From assembly GCA_964596775.1 (NCBI GenBank), contig CAZQVN010000061.1, forward strand, positions 1-21,435: DNA of 21,435 nt, in the 5' to 3' direction. The stretch comes from CAZQVN01 sp964596775. Its GTDB lineage: Bacteria > Eisenbacteria > RBG-16-71-46 > JABDJR01 > JAWXBZ01. The position numbers were made by a program, and so were the translations under genes. The notes below the pieces were generated by a model that ran no database searches, was not told the origin of the DNA, and was given only the letters and a program-made list of their open reading frames with translations. This document shows, in pieces, positions 15,327 through 21,435 of this stretch (positions are counted from its first letter, which is position 1; each line of letters begins with the position of its first letter).

Positions 15327-16004
15327 ATGGCCCTGACCTATCTTCCTCCCGGCGTATCGACGGATGCGTCGAGCGCCCTTCGCCGGCTCCTCGGTACCCT
15401 GGTTCCCCCTGAATCGTATCGGATGGCCCATTACCGCAAGGGTGACGTCATCTACCGGGCCGGTGAGTCCGGCCGGAAGATCTACTTCATCCAGAAGGGG
15501 CGGGTGGCCCTTCTCATGGACACGGAAGACGGCGACCTGATCGAGGCGGAGGATCCCGGAACCGGTCATGTCCTCGGGGCCGAGGCCCTCCTTCAGAAGC
15601 CCTTCGATGCCACCGCCCAGGCGCTGTCCGTCACCTCGCTGCTCGTCTGCGATGTGGCGATCTTCCTGGACAGTCTCGGGAACACCCCGGCGGCGATCCG
15701 GAACCTGCTGGTCGACCTCATCGGCGAAGTCCATGAACTCAGGCTGCGCTACCTGCGCATCGCCACTCAGTCCAGCCTCCAGCGGCTGGCGGGGCACATC
15801 CTGATGCACGCATCGCGCGGACCGCTGGGTGACTTCCTCCCCCTTCCCTGGGGCAGCAAGACCCATCTGGCCCGACACCTGACGCTCAGGCAGGAAACGC
15901 TGTCCCGGACCCTGGATGAGCTGAAGCACCGGGGGATCATCCGGGACTGCCGGGGCGGCATCCTTGTCCTGGACCGGGACAAGCTCCAGAACGTGTGCGG
16001 ATGA
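15327..16004 (+). CDS. Crp/Fnr-family transcriptional regulator
   Basis: A 225-residue DNA-binding protein. Residues about 35-115 are a cNMP-binding-type beta-roll (YRKGDVIYRAGESGRKIYFI, then GRVALL and HVLGAEALL). Residues about 122-145 form the dimer helix, and residues about 147-222 a winged helix (HTH_Crp). The recognition helix reads E190-T-L-S-R194, the E..SR arrangement that reads TTGA half-sites in FNR. The N-terminus lacks the Fe-S cysteines of FNR (cysteines only at 108, 209 and 224), so it is not an FNR-type oxygen sensor; the ligand is unknown. GGAGG lies 4 nt before the ATG; an upstream GTG at 15306 is less likely. A matching TTGAC-N4-GTCAA box lies 75 bp beyond the stop, before the next gene. 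Confidence 0.9.
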   Translation: MALTYLPPGVSTDASSALRRLLGTLVPPESYRMAHYRKGDVIYRAGESGRKIYFIQKGRVALLMDTEDGDLIEAEDPGTGHVLGAEALLQKPFDATAQALSVTSLLVCDVAIFLDSLGNTPAAIRNLLVDLIGEVHELRLRYLRIATQSSLQRLAGHILMHASRGPLGDFLPLPWGSKTHLARHLTLRQETLSRTLDELKHRGIIRDCRGGILVLDRDKLQNVCG

Positions 16005-16078
16005 CATCGCTGTACAAACACGCCTCGGCGAGCCGGACCTCCCGGCCCCGGCCGTGTCCGTACCCGAGGGGCACAAGT

Positions 16079-16120
16079 TTGACCCTCGTCAAGGTCTCCA
16101 CCGCGGACGGTTGCTAGAGT
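16079..16120 (+). promoter_or_regulatory. Crp/Fnr-type box and class II promoter of the cohesin-like gene
   Basis: A perfect inverted repeat TTGAC-CCTC-GTCAA occupies 16079-16092. An extended -10, TGCTAGAGT (TG at 16112-16113, hexamer TAGAGT at 16115-16120), predicts a start at about 16127. The box centre then falls at -41.5, the position used by activators of the Crp/Fnr family at class II promoters. The leader to the ATG at 16252 is about 125 nt. Confidence 0.65.
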
Positions 16121-16190
16121 CCTTTCTGCCCGGCCGACGCCGAACGAGTCCGGACCGATATGAGCACGCCGAGAGAGGGCGCGACCGAAA

Positions 16191-16220
16191 CCGGCGGGGT
16201 GCCTTGAGGCACTCCGCCGG
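16191..16220 (+). other. Stable hairpin in the leader of the cohesin-like gene
   Basis: A 13-bp stem (16191-16203 with 16208-16220, one G-U pair in RNA) capped by a TTGA loop. There is no following T tract, so it is not an intrinsic terminator. It lies between the predicted start site and the GGAGG of the downstream gene and could affect mRNA stability or translation. Confidence 0.6.
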
Positions 16221-16251
16221 CAAGGCGCGTTCCACCACCCTGGAGGTTCGC

Positions 16252-16782
16252 ATGCGCCCGTTGTTCCTGAGAGTGCTGTTCGTTCTGGCCCTGTCCGTTC
16301 CGGGAACCGCGGCGCTGGCCCAGATCAAGGTGGCCGTGTCACCCGTGGACACCACGATCGCGCTCGGCGACTCCGTCACCGTCTGCGTCACCGTGGACGG
16401 GCCCCCGGCGGATCTGAAGGGGTACCTGATCCGGGTCCGGTACAACCCGGCCGTTCTCGGCCACGGCCAGACGGACCCCGGCAGCGTCCTCGACGGGTAT
16501 GCGGCCACGTTCATCCCGGCGTCCACGCCTCCGGACACGATCGGTTTCGACGCCGCGGTGCTGATCGGATCCACGAACGGACCGGGATCCCTCGGCTGTT
16601 TCCGCTTCCAGGGGATCGCCGCGGGAACGTCACCGGTCACGATCACGGCCGTGATCCTGCGCAACTCCCTGAACGAAAGCTATGCGACGGTGGTCTGCCA
16701 CGGGAGCGTCACGGTCATCCCGCCGACGCCGGTGGACGACACGACCTGGAGCCGTGTGAAGACCGGATCGCAACGAAAGTAG
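16252..16782 (+). CDS. Secreted cohesin-like domain protein with C-terminal TTWxxVK tail
   Basis: A 176-residue exported protein. Residues 1-23 are a signal peptide (MRPLFLR, hydrophobic core, A-L-A before Q24). Residues about 26-155 resemble a cohesin-type beta-sandwich: VSPVDTTIALGDSVTVCVTV at the start, LKGYLIRVRYNPAVL in the next strands, then GCFRFQGIAAGTSPVTIT and ending HGSVTVIPP. Cohesin-like folds bind protein partners (dockerins) or serve as surface modules; no dockerin gene is visible here. The last 15 residues, DDTTWSRVKTGSQRK, follow a Pro-rich linker and resemble the end of the next secreted protein. GGAGG is 5 nt before the ATG. It is probably controlled by the Crp/Fnr-type protein encoded upstream. 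Confidence 0.8.
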   Translation: MRPLFLRVLFVLALSVPGTAALAQIKVAVSPVDTTIALGDSVTVCVTVDGPPADLKGYLIRVRYNPAVLGHGQTDPGSVLDGYAATFIPASTPPDTIGFDAAVLIGSTNGPGSLGCFRFQGIAAGTSPVTITAVILRNSLNESYATVVCHGSVTVIPPTPVDDTTWSRVKTGSQRK

Positions 16783-17155
16783 ACCCGCACGGGAGATGTC
16801 CGCGCGCGGCGACGGGCAGACCCGCCTCCCGGCCACTTTCGCCTGAAGGACGTGATGGAATCGATCGCGAACGCCTGCGAGGCATCGGGACGGAGCGATG
16901 AAGCGGGCGCCTGGCGGAAGAAAATCTCTAACAGATAATGTCCCTGCAGGTTACACCCCATACGACCGGGTAACTCCCGGTTGGCCCCCCAGGGAAAACC
17001 TCCGAAAGATGCGAAAAAACACTTTGTTCGGTAATCGAACATAGTTTAGAATGGACCACAAGGAGCGAATCCAGGATGCGCCAGACGGGCGCACTCCGCC
17101 GCTCCGCTTCTCTTGTCTCAGCTCAACGAGACTTTCCTTTCTGGAGGTCAGTCCC
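16783..17155 (+). other. Intergenic stretch between the two small secreted-protein genes
   Basis: 373 bp with no supported gene. The first 140 bp are GC-rich and featureless. From about 16920 the sequence turns A-rich. It contains a GATAAT hexamer (16934-16939), an ACCGGG-TAACT-CCCGGT hairpin (16965-16981), and a promoter/operator at 17024-17052. No clear terminator for the cohesin-like gene is seen, so read-through into the next gene is possible. Confidence 0.6.
17024..17052 (+). promoter_or_regulatory. Promoter with palindromic operator for the CBM-like gene
   Basis: TTGTTC (17024-17029) and TAGAAT (17047-17052), 17 bp apart, precede the ATG by a leader of about 97 nt. A perfect TGTTCG-GTAAT-CGAACA inverted repeat (17025-17041) overlaps the -35 and spacer, so a bound protein would block or modulate polymerase. 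The half-site order is opposite to the Gram-positive LexA box. Confidence 0.5.
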
Positions 17156-17815
17156 ATGAACCGACGCGTTACCACTGCTCTCGCGGCGACCTTCGTTCTC
17201 CTGGCGCCGATGGTCCTTGCCGTTCCCATGGCGTCCGCCGTCAATCTTCTCGGCAATCCGGGCTTCGAGATGCCGGCCACGCCCGTCTCGCCTCCGGAAT
17301 ATTACGGAGCGGGCTCGTCCTGGTTGAGCTTCGGCGGCGGCATCTACACCGTCAACAACACGATCGTCACGCCGAACTCCGGCAACCAGAGCCTCAAGAT
17401 GTTCGGCGGCTGCTGCAGCGGCGCCTTCCAGCAGTTTCCCGCCACCCCGGGGGAGACCTGGAACGGCGGCGTCTGGATGCTGAACTCCAGCGCCGACCCG
17501 ATGGGCGGCGGCCAGGTGGCCGCGGTCAACATCGAGTGGATCCAGGCCGACGGCAACACCCAGTCCACGATCATCCCGTTCATCAGCAACGGAACGTTCA
17601 CGGCGTCGTCCACGCGCGACGTCTGGACGCTGCAGACCATCACCGGCGCGGCGCCGGCCGACGCGGCGTTCGCCCGCCTTGTTCTGATCACCGGTGATTT
17701 CCAGCCGGGCGGTCCCGCCGGCGCGCCGTTCTTCGACGACGCGTTCTTCGAGGTTCTGGAGCCGATCCCCACCGAAGCCACCACGTGGGGCGGTGTGAAG
17801 GCGCTCCACCGCTAG
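17156..17815 (+). CDS. Secreted CBM-like (jelly-roll) protein with C-terminal TTWxxVK tail
   Basis: A 219-residue exported protein. The signal peptide covers 1-28 (MNRR, hydrophobic 7-22, A-S-A before V29). The mature protein starts NLLGNPGFEMP, the opening strand typical of CBM4/9-like and related jelly-roll domains, and continues with SLKMFGG and GGVWML strands, then a FFDDAFFEV closing strand (192-200), also typical. Such domains bind polysaccharide; the ligand here is unknown. The C-terminus, TEATTWGGVKALHR (206-219), follows a short Pro-containing linker and resembles the tail of the preceding gene product. GGAGG is 8 nt before the ATG. It has its own promoter and ends at a strong terminator. 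Confidence 0.82.
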   Translation: MNRRVTTALAATFVLLAPMVLAVPMASAVNLLGNPGFEMPATPVSPPEYYGAGSSWLSFGGGIYTVNNTIVTPNSGNQSLKMFGGCCSGAFQQFPATPGETWNGGVWMLNSSADPMGGGQVAAVNIEWIQADGNTQSTIIPFISNGTFTASSTRDVWTLQTITGAAPADAAFARLVLITGDFQPGGPAGAPFFDDAFFEVLEPIPTEATTWGGVKALHR

Positions 17816-17833
17816 ACCCTGCTTTCCTGAACG

Positions 17834-17872
17834 AAACCCGGCCCCGCCGTGACGGCGGGGCCGGGTTTTTTT
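17834..17872 (+). terminator. Strong intrinsic terminator after the CBM-like gene
   Basis: A perfect stem of 13 G-C-rich pairs plus three A-T pairs (17834-17849 with 17853-17868), a TGA loop and a run of seven T (17866-17872). The convergent TPR gene ends about 87 bp away, and the reverse strand has TTTCGTT after the stem, so it may work in both directions. Confidence 0.93.
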
Positions 17873-17958
17873 GTGACCGGACAGGCGGGGAAACGGCAGC
17901 GCGGCGGCGGCCGGGCCGGGCCCCCGCGGGCGTCTTCCGGGTCCGTTTCCGCCCCCGG

Positions 17959-19644
17959 TCAGCGCCCGGCCAGTTCGGCCCGGGCCTCCATGAGTTCCGG
18001 GCGCTGTCCGTCCCCGCCCCCGGCCAGCGCGATCAGTTCGCTGTAGAACCGTTCCGCCTCCGCGGCCAGGCCCGCCTCCCGGGCCGCCCGGGCGGCGCCG
18101 TACACCCCGTTGAACCGGCGGGGATTGAGGCTCAGCGACTTCCTGAACTCGTTCAGGGCATCGACCGGGCGGCCCGCGTCGAGCAGCGCTTCGGCGTACA
18201 ACTCCCGCACCGGCAGCATCGCGCCGGGGCTGACCGGGTGCTTGCCGAGCGAGTCCTCGGCCGCGGCGGCCTCGCGAAGCCGGCTCAGGGCGTCGTCCGT
18301 TTCCCCGCGGGCGAACGCGATCAGGCCGAGCGCCGCCCGGCGCTGGATCTCCATCTGGTCGGCGAAGTACCGGAACCGCGGTTCCTTCGACGCCGCCGAG
18401 AGTTCCTTGAGCCGCTCTGCCGCGGCCTCGGCGGCGGCCAGATCGCCGATCCGCGCGGCGCCCACCGCCCGCGCGTAGGCCAGGTGCCCCTCGGCGAACG
18501 GCATCTTCTCCCAGAACGGCATGGGACGAACGGTCAGGTTCGCGGCCTCCTTCCACTGCCGGCGCTCCAGCGCGTACCGCGCGGGCAGGGCGCCGAACGC
18601 ATACGCGGACGCGAAGTCGATCGCGGGCTCGGTTCGGGTGACGGTGGCCAGGTAGTCGATCAGCTCCGCGGCCTTCGCGTCCTGGCCGGTCTGGAGGTAC
18701 CCGTACTCCAGGTAGTCGATCGCGTGAAGCTCCTCGCTGGCGGTGGCGCCGGGATGATGCTCGGCTCCGTACCGCCGCGACGCCTCCGCCGAGGCCAGAT
18801 TGGACTCGATGCTTTCCATCCACATGCCCAGCCGGGTGAAGATGTGCGACGGCATGTGGAGCGCATGCGGCACCCAGGGAGCAATCCGGGCGTAGGTCTG
18901 CGCCGCTGCCAGTCCCCTTTCGGCCAGGGCCGGATAGTCGTAGCTGTGGATCAGGTAGTGGACGAGTCCCGGATGGTCGGGCTGCCTGGCGTACCACTTC
19001 TCCAGGATGGCCGCGGCCTGCTTCTGCTGCTGAAGATCCGGGTCGCCCGCGGGCGCCGTGCCGACCAGGGCCAGCGCGTAGAACGCGTTCGCGTCCACGT
19101 CGTCGGGATAGGCCTTCGCCACCTTTTCCATTTCGCGCCGGAAACAGGCCGCCCGCCCCTTGAAATCCGTGACCGAAGGCGCGTGGCAGGACAGCGTCGG
19201 AGCCGCTTCGACGATCGGCTCGTCCAGCCCCTTGTAGTAGGCCTGGATCGCCCGGATGTAACTGTCCTCGCGGTCGCTCCGCTCCCGGGCCGCGAGCGCC
19301 CGTTCCACCGCCGCCTGGCCGGCCGCCAGTTCGCTGGAATCCGGCGCCGTCCACAGCGGGTGGTAGTAGGTCATGGCCACGCCCCAGTGCGCCATCGCGC
19401 AGTCGGGGTCGCGCTCGGCGATTTCCAGAAAGACGCGCCGGGCTTCCGGGTAGAAGAAGGAATGGAGCAGGGCCAGTCCGCGGTCAAAATCCTTCTGCAC
19501 CGCGGGATCGCAGGAGATCGGGAAGTCGACGTTTCCGACCTGGCCGAGATCGCCGACCTGGCGGGGCGCCGGAGATTCCGCGAACGCCTGTGGCGGGAGA
19601 GCGGACAGGGCAATGGACAGGACGGCGGCGGTGAGTCTGTTCAT
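17959..19644 (-). CDS. Exported tetratricopeptide-repeat protein
   Basis: A 561-residue protein. The ATG at 19644 is chosen for the AAGGAGG 5 nt upstream and the signal peptide that begins there (MNRL, hydrophobic 5-20, A-F-A before E23). The body is almost wholly helical TPR-type repeats. Distinctive conserved-looking patches are HSFFYPEARRVFLEIAERDP (61-80), DCAMAHWGVAMTYYHPLW (81-98), HYLIHSYDYP (229-238) and HALHMPSHIFTRLGMW (260-275). This His/Trp-rich pattern is found in a widespread family of periplasmic TPR proteins with no firm function that I know of. TPR proteins usually scaffold protein complexes. It is transcribed alone, convergent with the CBM-like gene, from a promoter with a perfect TTGACA. 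Confidence 0.85.
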   Translation of the reverse strand: MNRLTAAVLSIALSALPPQAFAESPAPRQVGDLGQVGNVDFPISCDPAVQKDFDRGLALLHSFFYPEARRVFLEIAERDPDCAMAHWGVAMTYYHPLWTAPDSSELAAGQAAVERALAARERSDREDSYIRAIQAYYKGLDEPIVEAAPTLSCHAPSVTDFKGRAACFRREMEKVAKAYPDDVDANAFYALALVGTAPAGDPDLQQQKQAAAILEKWYARQPDHPGLVHYLIHSYDYPALAERGLAAAQTYARIAPWVPHALHMPSHIFTRLGMWMESIESNLASAEASRRYGAEHHPGATASEELHAIDYLEYGYLQTGQDAKAAELIDYLATVTRTEPAIDFASAYAFGALPARYALERRQWKEAANLTVRPMPFWEKMPFAEGHLAYARAVGAARIGDLAAAEAAAERLKELSAASKEPRFRYFADQMEIQRRAALGLIAFARGETDDALSRLREAAAAEDSLGKHPVSPGAMLPVRELYAEALLDAGRPVDALNEFRKSLSLNPRRFNGVYGAARAAREAGLAAEAERFYSELIALAGGGDGQRPELMEARAELAGR

Positions 19645-19733
19645 GGGATCCTCCTTTTCGGGCATGGCCATGAGAAACGTCCGTAGACCCATGGCCTCGG
19701 CGGGATCGGGCCGCACCGGGGCTGCGACCAGGG

Positions 19734-19763
19734 ATTTTCGATCCGCCCGCGGATTTCTGTCAA
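19734..19763 (-). promoter_or_regulatory. Promoter of the TPR gene
   Basis: On the minus strand a perfect TTGACA (19763-19758) is followed, after 18 bp, by GAAAAT (19739-19734). The predicted start at about 19727 gives a leader of about 80 nt before the ATG at 19644. Confidence 0.55.
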
Positions 19764-19898
19764 TGCGAACCGGAAACCGGGCGGCAGGGAGGCGGACCAG
19801 GGGCACTCGACCGTTGTCCGGTGCGGAAGCCGGACAGCCCTGCAGCGGCGGACCCGGCACGCAATGGATCGGCCGGCCGCCGATGCTGGCGAACGCGA

Positions 19899-19928
19899 TT
19901 GACGCCATCCTGCCGGAACCGCTACGCT
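19899..19928 (+). promoter_or_regulatory. Weak candidate promoter upstream of the 19-codon ORF and rsgA
   Basis: TTGACG (19899-19904) with an 18-bp spacer to TACGCT (19923-19928). The -35 is good and the -10 poor. It would start transcription about 30 nt before the GGAGG of the small ORF. Confidence 0.3.
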
Positions 19929-19975
19929 TCCCCCTGTTGTCCGCGACCTTCCCCCTTCAACCCATGGAGGTGCCC

Positions 19976-20035
19976 ATGAACAGCGTCCCTGCCCTGACTT
20001 CAGGAGCCTCCTTCGGCCGCCCGGCCGGACTCTAA
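19976..20035 (+). CDS. Candidate 19-residue small ORF / leader peptide
   Basis: ATG at 19976 encodes MNSVPALTSGASFGRPAGL and stops at TAA (20033-20035). A GGAGG at 19966-19970 is ideally spaced (5 nt), which is the main reason to list it. An in-frame ATG at 19964 would overlap this ribosome binding site and has none of its own. The peptide has no membrane segment, regulatory amino-acid run or recognisable family. It ends 102 nt before the rsgA start on the same strand. It could be a leader peptide, a remnant of a broken gene or chance. Confidence 0.3.
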   Translation: MNSVPALTSGASFGRPAGL

Positions 20036-20137
20036 GCTCTCCCCCGCCGGCGCCCGTCTCCGGCTCCTGTGCCAGCCCCGACCCCCATCGGATCGCATTG
20101 TGCTGTTTTCCGCTTTCTGGCAGAGGTATATCCGGAC

Positions 20138-21214
20138 ATGTCTTCCATCGAACACCTGGGGTGGACCCCCTTTTTCGAGAATCAGCTCGACCCGAATACC
20201 GACGCGGGCCTCGCTCCGGTCCGCGTCATAGAGGAACAGCGCGAACGCTACAGCGTCGAAGGCGCTTCCGGCATCTCCCCCGGGGAGTTGTCCGGGCGGT
20301 TCCGCCACGAAACTCCCGGCGGCGCCGGCCGCCCCTGCGTCGGCGACTGGGTGCTGGCCCGCCTTCCCGAGCGGGGCGCGCACACCGGCCCGGCGATCAT
20401 CACCCGGCTCCTCGATCGCAGAACCTGTTTTGCCCGGCAGGCGGCCGGGGAGCGCACCGTATCGCAGGTGATCGCGGCGAACGTGGACACCGTCTTTCTC
20501 GTCCAGTCGCTGAACCACGACTTCAACCCGCGCCGCCTCGAACGCTACCTGGCGCTGCTCTGGGAAAGCGGCGCCGACCCGGTGATCCTCCTCTCCAAGG
20601 CGGATCTCTGCCCGGACCCGGAGCCGTACGAGCGTGAGGTCGCCCTGCGGGTGCCCGGGGTGCCTTGCCGGACGATCAGCACGATCGAGGATCGCGGGAT
20701 CGCGGCGCTCGACCCGTGGCTCAGGCCCGGGCGGACGGTGGCGCTCGTCGGCTCTTCCGGCGTCGGCAAGTCCACGCTGCTGAACCGTCTCGCCGGGCGC
20801 GACCTGGCCGCGGTCCGGGAGATCCGCGAGGACGGGCGCGGGCGGCACACGACGACGTCGCGTCACCTGTTCACGCTTCCTTCCGGCGCGCTCCTGCTCG
20901 ACACGCCGGGAATGCGCACCGTGATGCTGTGGGACGGCGAGGACGGGGTCGGCCGCGTGTTCGAGGATATCGAGGCGCTGGCCGCTTCCTGCCGGTTTTC
21001 CGACTGCGGCCACGACACCGAGCCCGGTTGCGCGATCCGGGAGGCGCTCGACTCCGGCGACATCGACGCGGACCGGTTCCAGAGCTGGATGAAGCTCCTG
21101 CGGGAAGCCCGCCACCACGCCGCGAAGACGGACGTGCGGATCCGGATCGAGGAACAGAAGAAGTGGAAGAAGATCTCTCTCGCGGCACGGCAGCGGCCGG
21201 ACAAGCGGAGGTGA
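20138..21214 (+). CDS. rsgA: Ribosome small subunit-dependent GTPase RsgA
   Basis: A 358-residue circularly permuted GTPase (RsgA/YjeQ/YloQ). The motifs appear in the expected permuted order: G4 SKAD (153-156), G1 GSSGVGKST (205-213), G2 region around T238-T240 in GRGRHTTTSR, G3 DTPG (255-258). The N-terminal part (about 25-100) is the OB-like RNA-binding domain, including VGDWVLARL. The C-terminal zinc knuckle is C285-x4-C290-x-H292-x5-C298. RsgA checks late maturation of the 30S subunit and releases assembly factors on GTP hydrolysis. The ATG at 20138 is preferred to an upstream GTG at 20069 because the protein then matches usual length. A TATATC lies 5 nt before the ATG and the Shine-Dalgarno is weak. 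Confidence 0.95.
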   Translation: MSSIEHLGWTPFFENQLDPNTDAGLAPVRVIEEQRERYSVEGASGISPGELSGRFRHETPGGAGRPCVGDWVLARLPERGAHTGPAIITRLLDRRTCFARQAAGERTVSQVIAANVDTVFLVQSLNHDFNPRRLERYLALLWESGADPVILLSKADLCPDPEPYEREVALRVPGVPCRTISTIEDRGIAALDPWLRPGRTVALVGSSGVGKSTLLNRLAGRDLAAVREIREDGRGRHTTTSRHLFTLPSGALLLDTPGMRTVMLWDGEDGVGRVFEDIEALAASCRFSDCGHDTEPGCAIREALDSGDIDADRFQSWMKLLREARHHAAKTDVRIRIEEQKKWKKISLAARQRPDKRR

Positions 21215-21296
21215 GGCGGCGCGGCCGCGCGGGCATTCCGGTGACGCAGCAGGTCGCACGGCGACAGCCACGTTCACCGGACCGGAAAGAACGAAA

Positions 21297-21325
21297 CCCG
21301 CCGCCCTCGCAACGAGGACGGCGGG
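21297..21325 (-). terminator. Intrinsic terminator of the right-edge minus-strand gene
   Basis: Stem arms 21297-21309 and 21313-21325 pair over 13 positions (one U-G wobble in the minus-strand RNA), with a 3-nt loop and then TTTCGTTCTTT on the minus strand. It lies just after the TAG stop of the edge gene (21346-21344). It is convergent with rsgA, which ends 82 bp away. Confidence 0.8.
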
Positions 21326-21343
21326 TCTCGGAATGTGCAACGA

Positions 21344-21435
21344 CTAGCGGGCGACGGTGACCTTCTGGTTGCCCGTCACCGATCCCGCGGAAAACCTGAT
21401 GTAGTAGGTTCCGGCCGCGACCGGCGCACCGCCGC
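21344..21435 (-). CDS. Secreted protein with FlgD/Por-like C-terminal domain, last 29 codons (partial)
   Basis: Only the C-terminus is inside the window: it reads GGAPVAAGTYYIRFSAG and ends KVTVAR before a TAG stop. The pattern of a Gly/Pro turn, G-x-Y-Y-I/V-R strand, a short turn, and a final x-K-V-x-V strand is that of FlgD Ig-like and Por/T9SS-type C-terminal domains found at the end of many large secreted proteins of FCB-related bacteria. Whether it is a true sorting signal here cannot be told without the rest of the gene. It is followed by its own terminator. Confidence 0.75.
   Translation of the reverse strand, partial: GGAPVAAGTYYIRFSAGSVTGNQKVTVAR

Larger units (their letters stand above)
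19645..20137. other. Divergent intergenic stretch between the TPR gene and rsgA
   Basis: 493 bp holding a minus-strand promoter for the TPR gene (19734-19763) and, on the plus strand, a candidate promoter and 19-codon ORF (19899-20035), then about 100 bp before rsgA. The remaining sequence is GC-rich, and I see no RNA gene or repeat in it. Longer frames across it lack ribosome binding sites. Confidence 0.6.

Noticed and set aside
16985..17022. Possible c-di-GMP-I (GEMM) riboswitch: AGGGAAAACC...CGAAAG...GCGAAAA resembles the conserved core
   Set aside because: The GNRA stem does not pair, the GGGACGCAAAGCC element is missing, the second helix is absent and a promoter follows immediately.
17025..17041. 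LexA/SOS box
   Set aside because: The half-sites are in the reverse order (GTTCG...CGAAC) to the Gram-positive CGAAC...GTTCG consensus, and no SOS gene is nearby.
17123..19354. Very long minus-strand frame overlapping both the CBM-like and TPR genes
   Set aside because: It crosses a strong terminator and two well-supported genes in other frames, and its product is low-complexity.
1..21435. CRISPR arrays, insertion sequences, tRNA or rRNA genes
   Set aside because: I found no regularly spaced repeats, transposase motifs, terminal inverted repeats or tRNA T-loop signatures.

Overview
The window is GC-rich, with strong G/C preference at codon third positions and tight gene packing. It carries several kinds of secreted beta-sandwich protein: FN3 repeats, a cohesin-like domain, a CBM-like domain and a FlgD/Por-like C-terminus. 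Together with lipoproteins and an outer-membrane barrel ending in Phe, these point to a diderm bacterium. The mix resembles uncultured FCB-type lineages such as Eisenbacteria-like or Krumholzibacteria-like genomes, but that placement is inference; no rRNA or tRNA is present to fix it.

Left half, minus strand (10692 down to 1): one long, tightly coupled gene train. In transcription order it encodes a PP2C phosphatase, a membrane Ser/Thr kinase with a periplasmic PEGA-like domain, two CsgG-like periplasmic proteins, a CsgG-like TPR lipoprotein with a peptidoglycan-binding-like insert, an outer-membrane barrel, an FN3-repeat lipoprotein and the start of another secreted Ig/FN3-like protein. Most junctions are 1-4 nt stop/start overlaps.

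Centre, plus strand (10904-14439): tssA, tssB and tssC, encoding a type VI secretion cap/baseplate-associated protein and the two contractile sheath subunits. They are transcribed divergently from the phosphatase/kinase genes and closed by a very strong intrinsic terminator. No other T6SS core gene (hcp, tssE/F/G/K, clpV, tssJLM, vgrG) lies in the window. The kinase/phosphatase pair is the kind used for threonine-phosphorylation control of T6SS, so the two arms probably form one functional locus. The CsgG-like/PG-binding/barrel set is a candidate unconventional envelope module for it.

Right half: a VOC-family protein; a Crp/Fnr-type regulator; two small secreted proteins (cohesin-like and CBM-like) that share an unusual C-terminal TTWxxVK tail; a convergent TPR protein on the minus strand; a 19-codon candidate small ORF; rsgA; and the last 29 codons of a minus-strand secreted protein with its terminator. 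A TTGAC-N4-GTCAA site lies exactly 41.5 bp upstream of a predicted start site for the cohesin-like gene. This matches the recognition-helix residues of the regulator encoded just before it.
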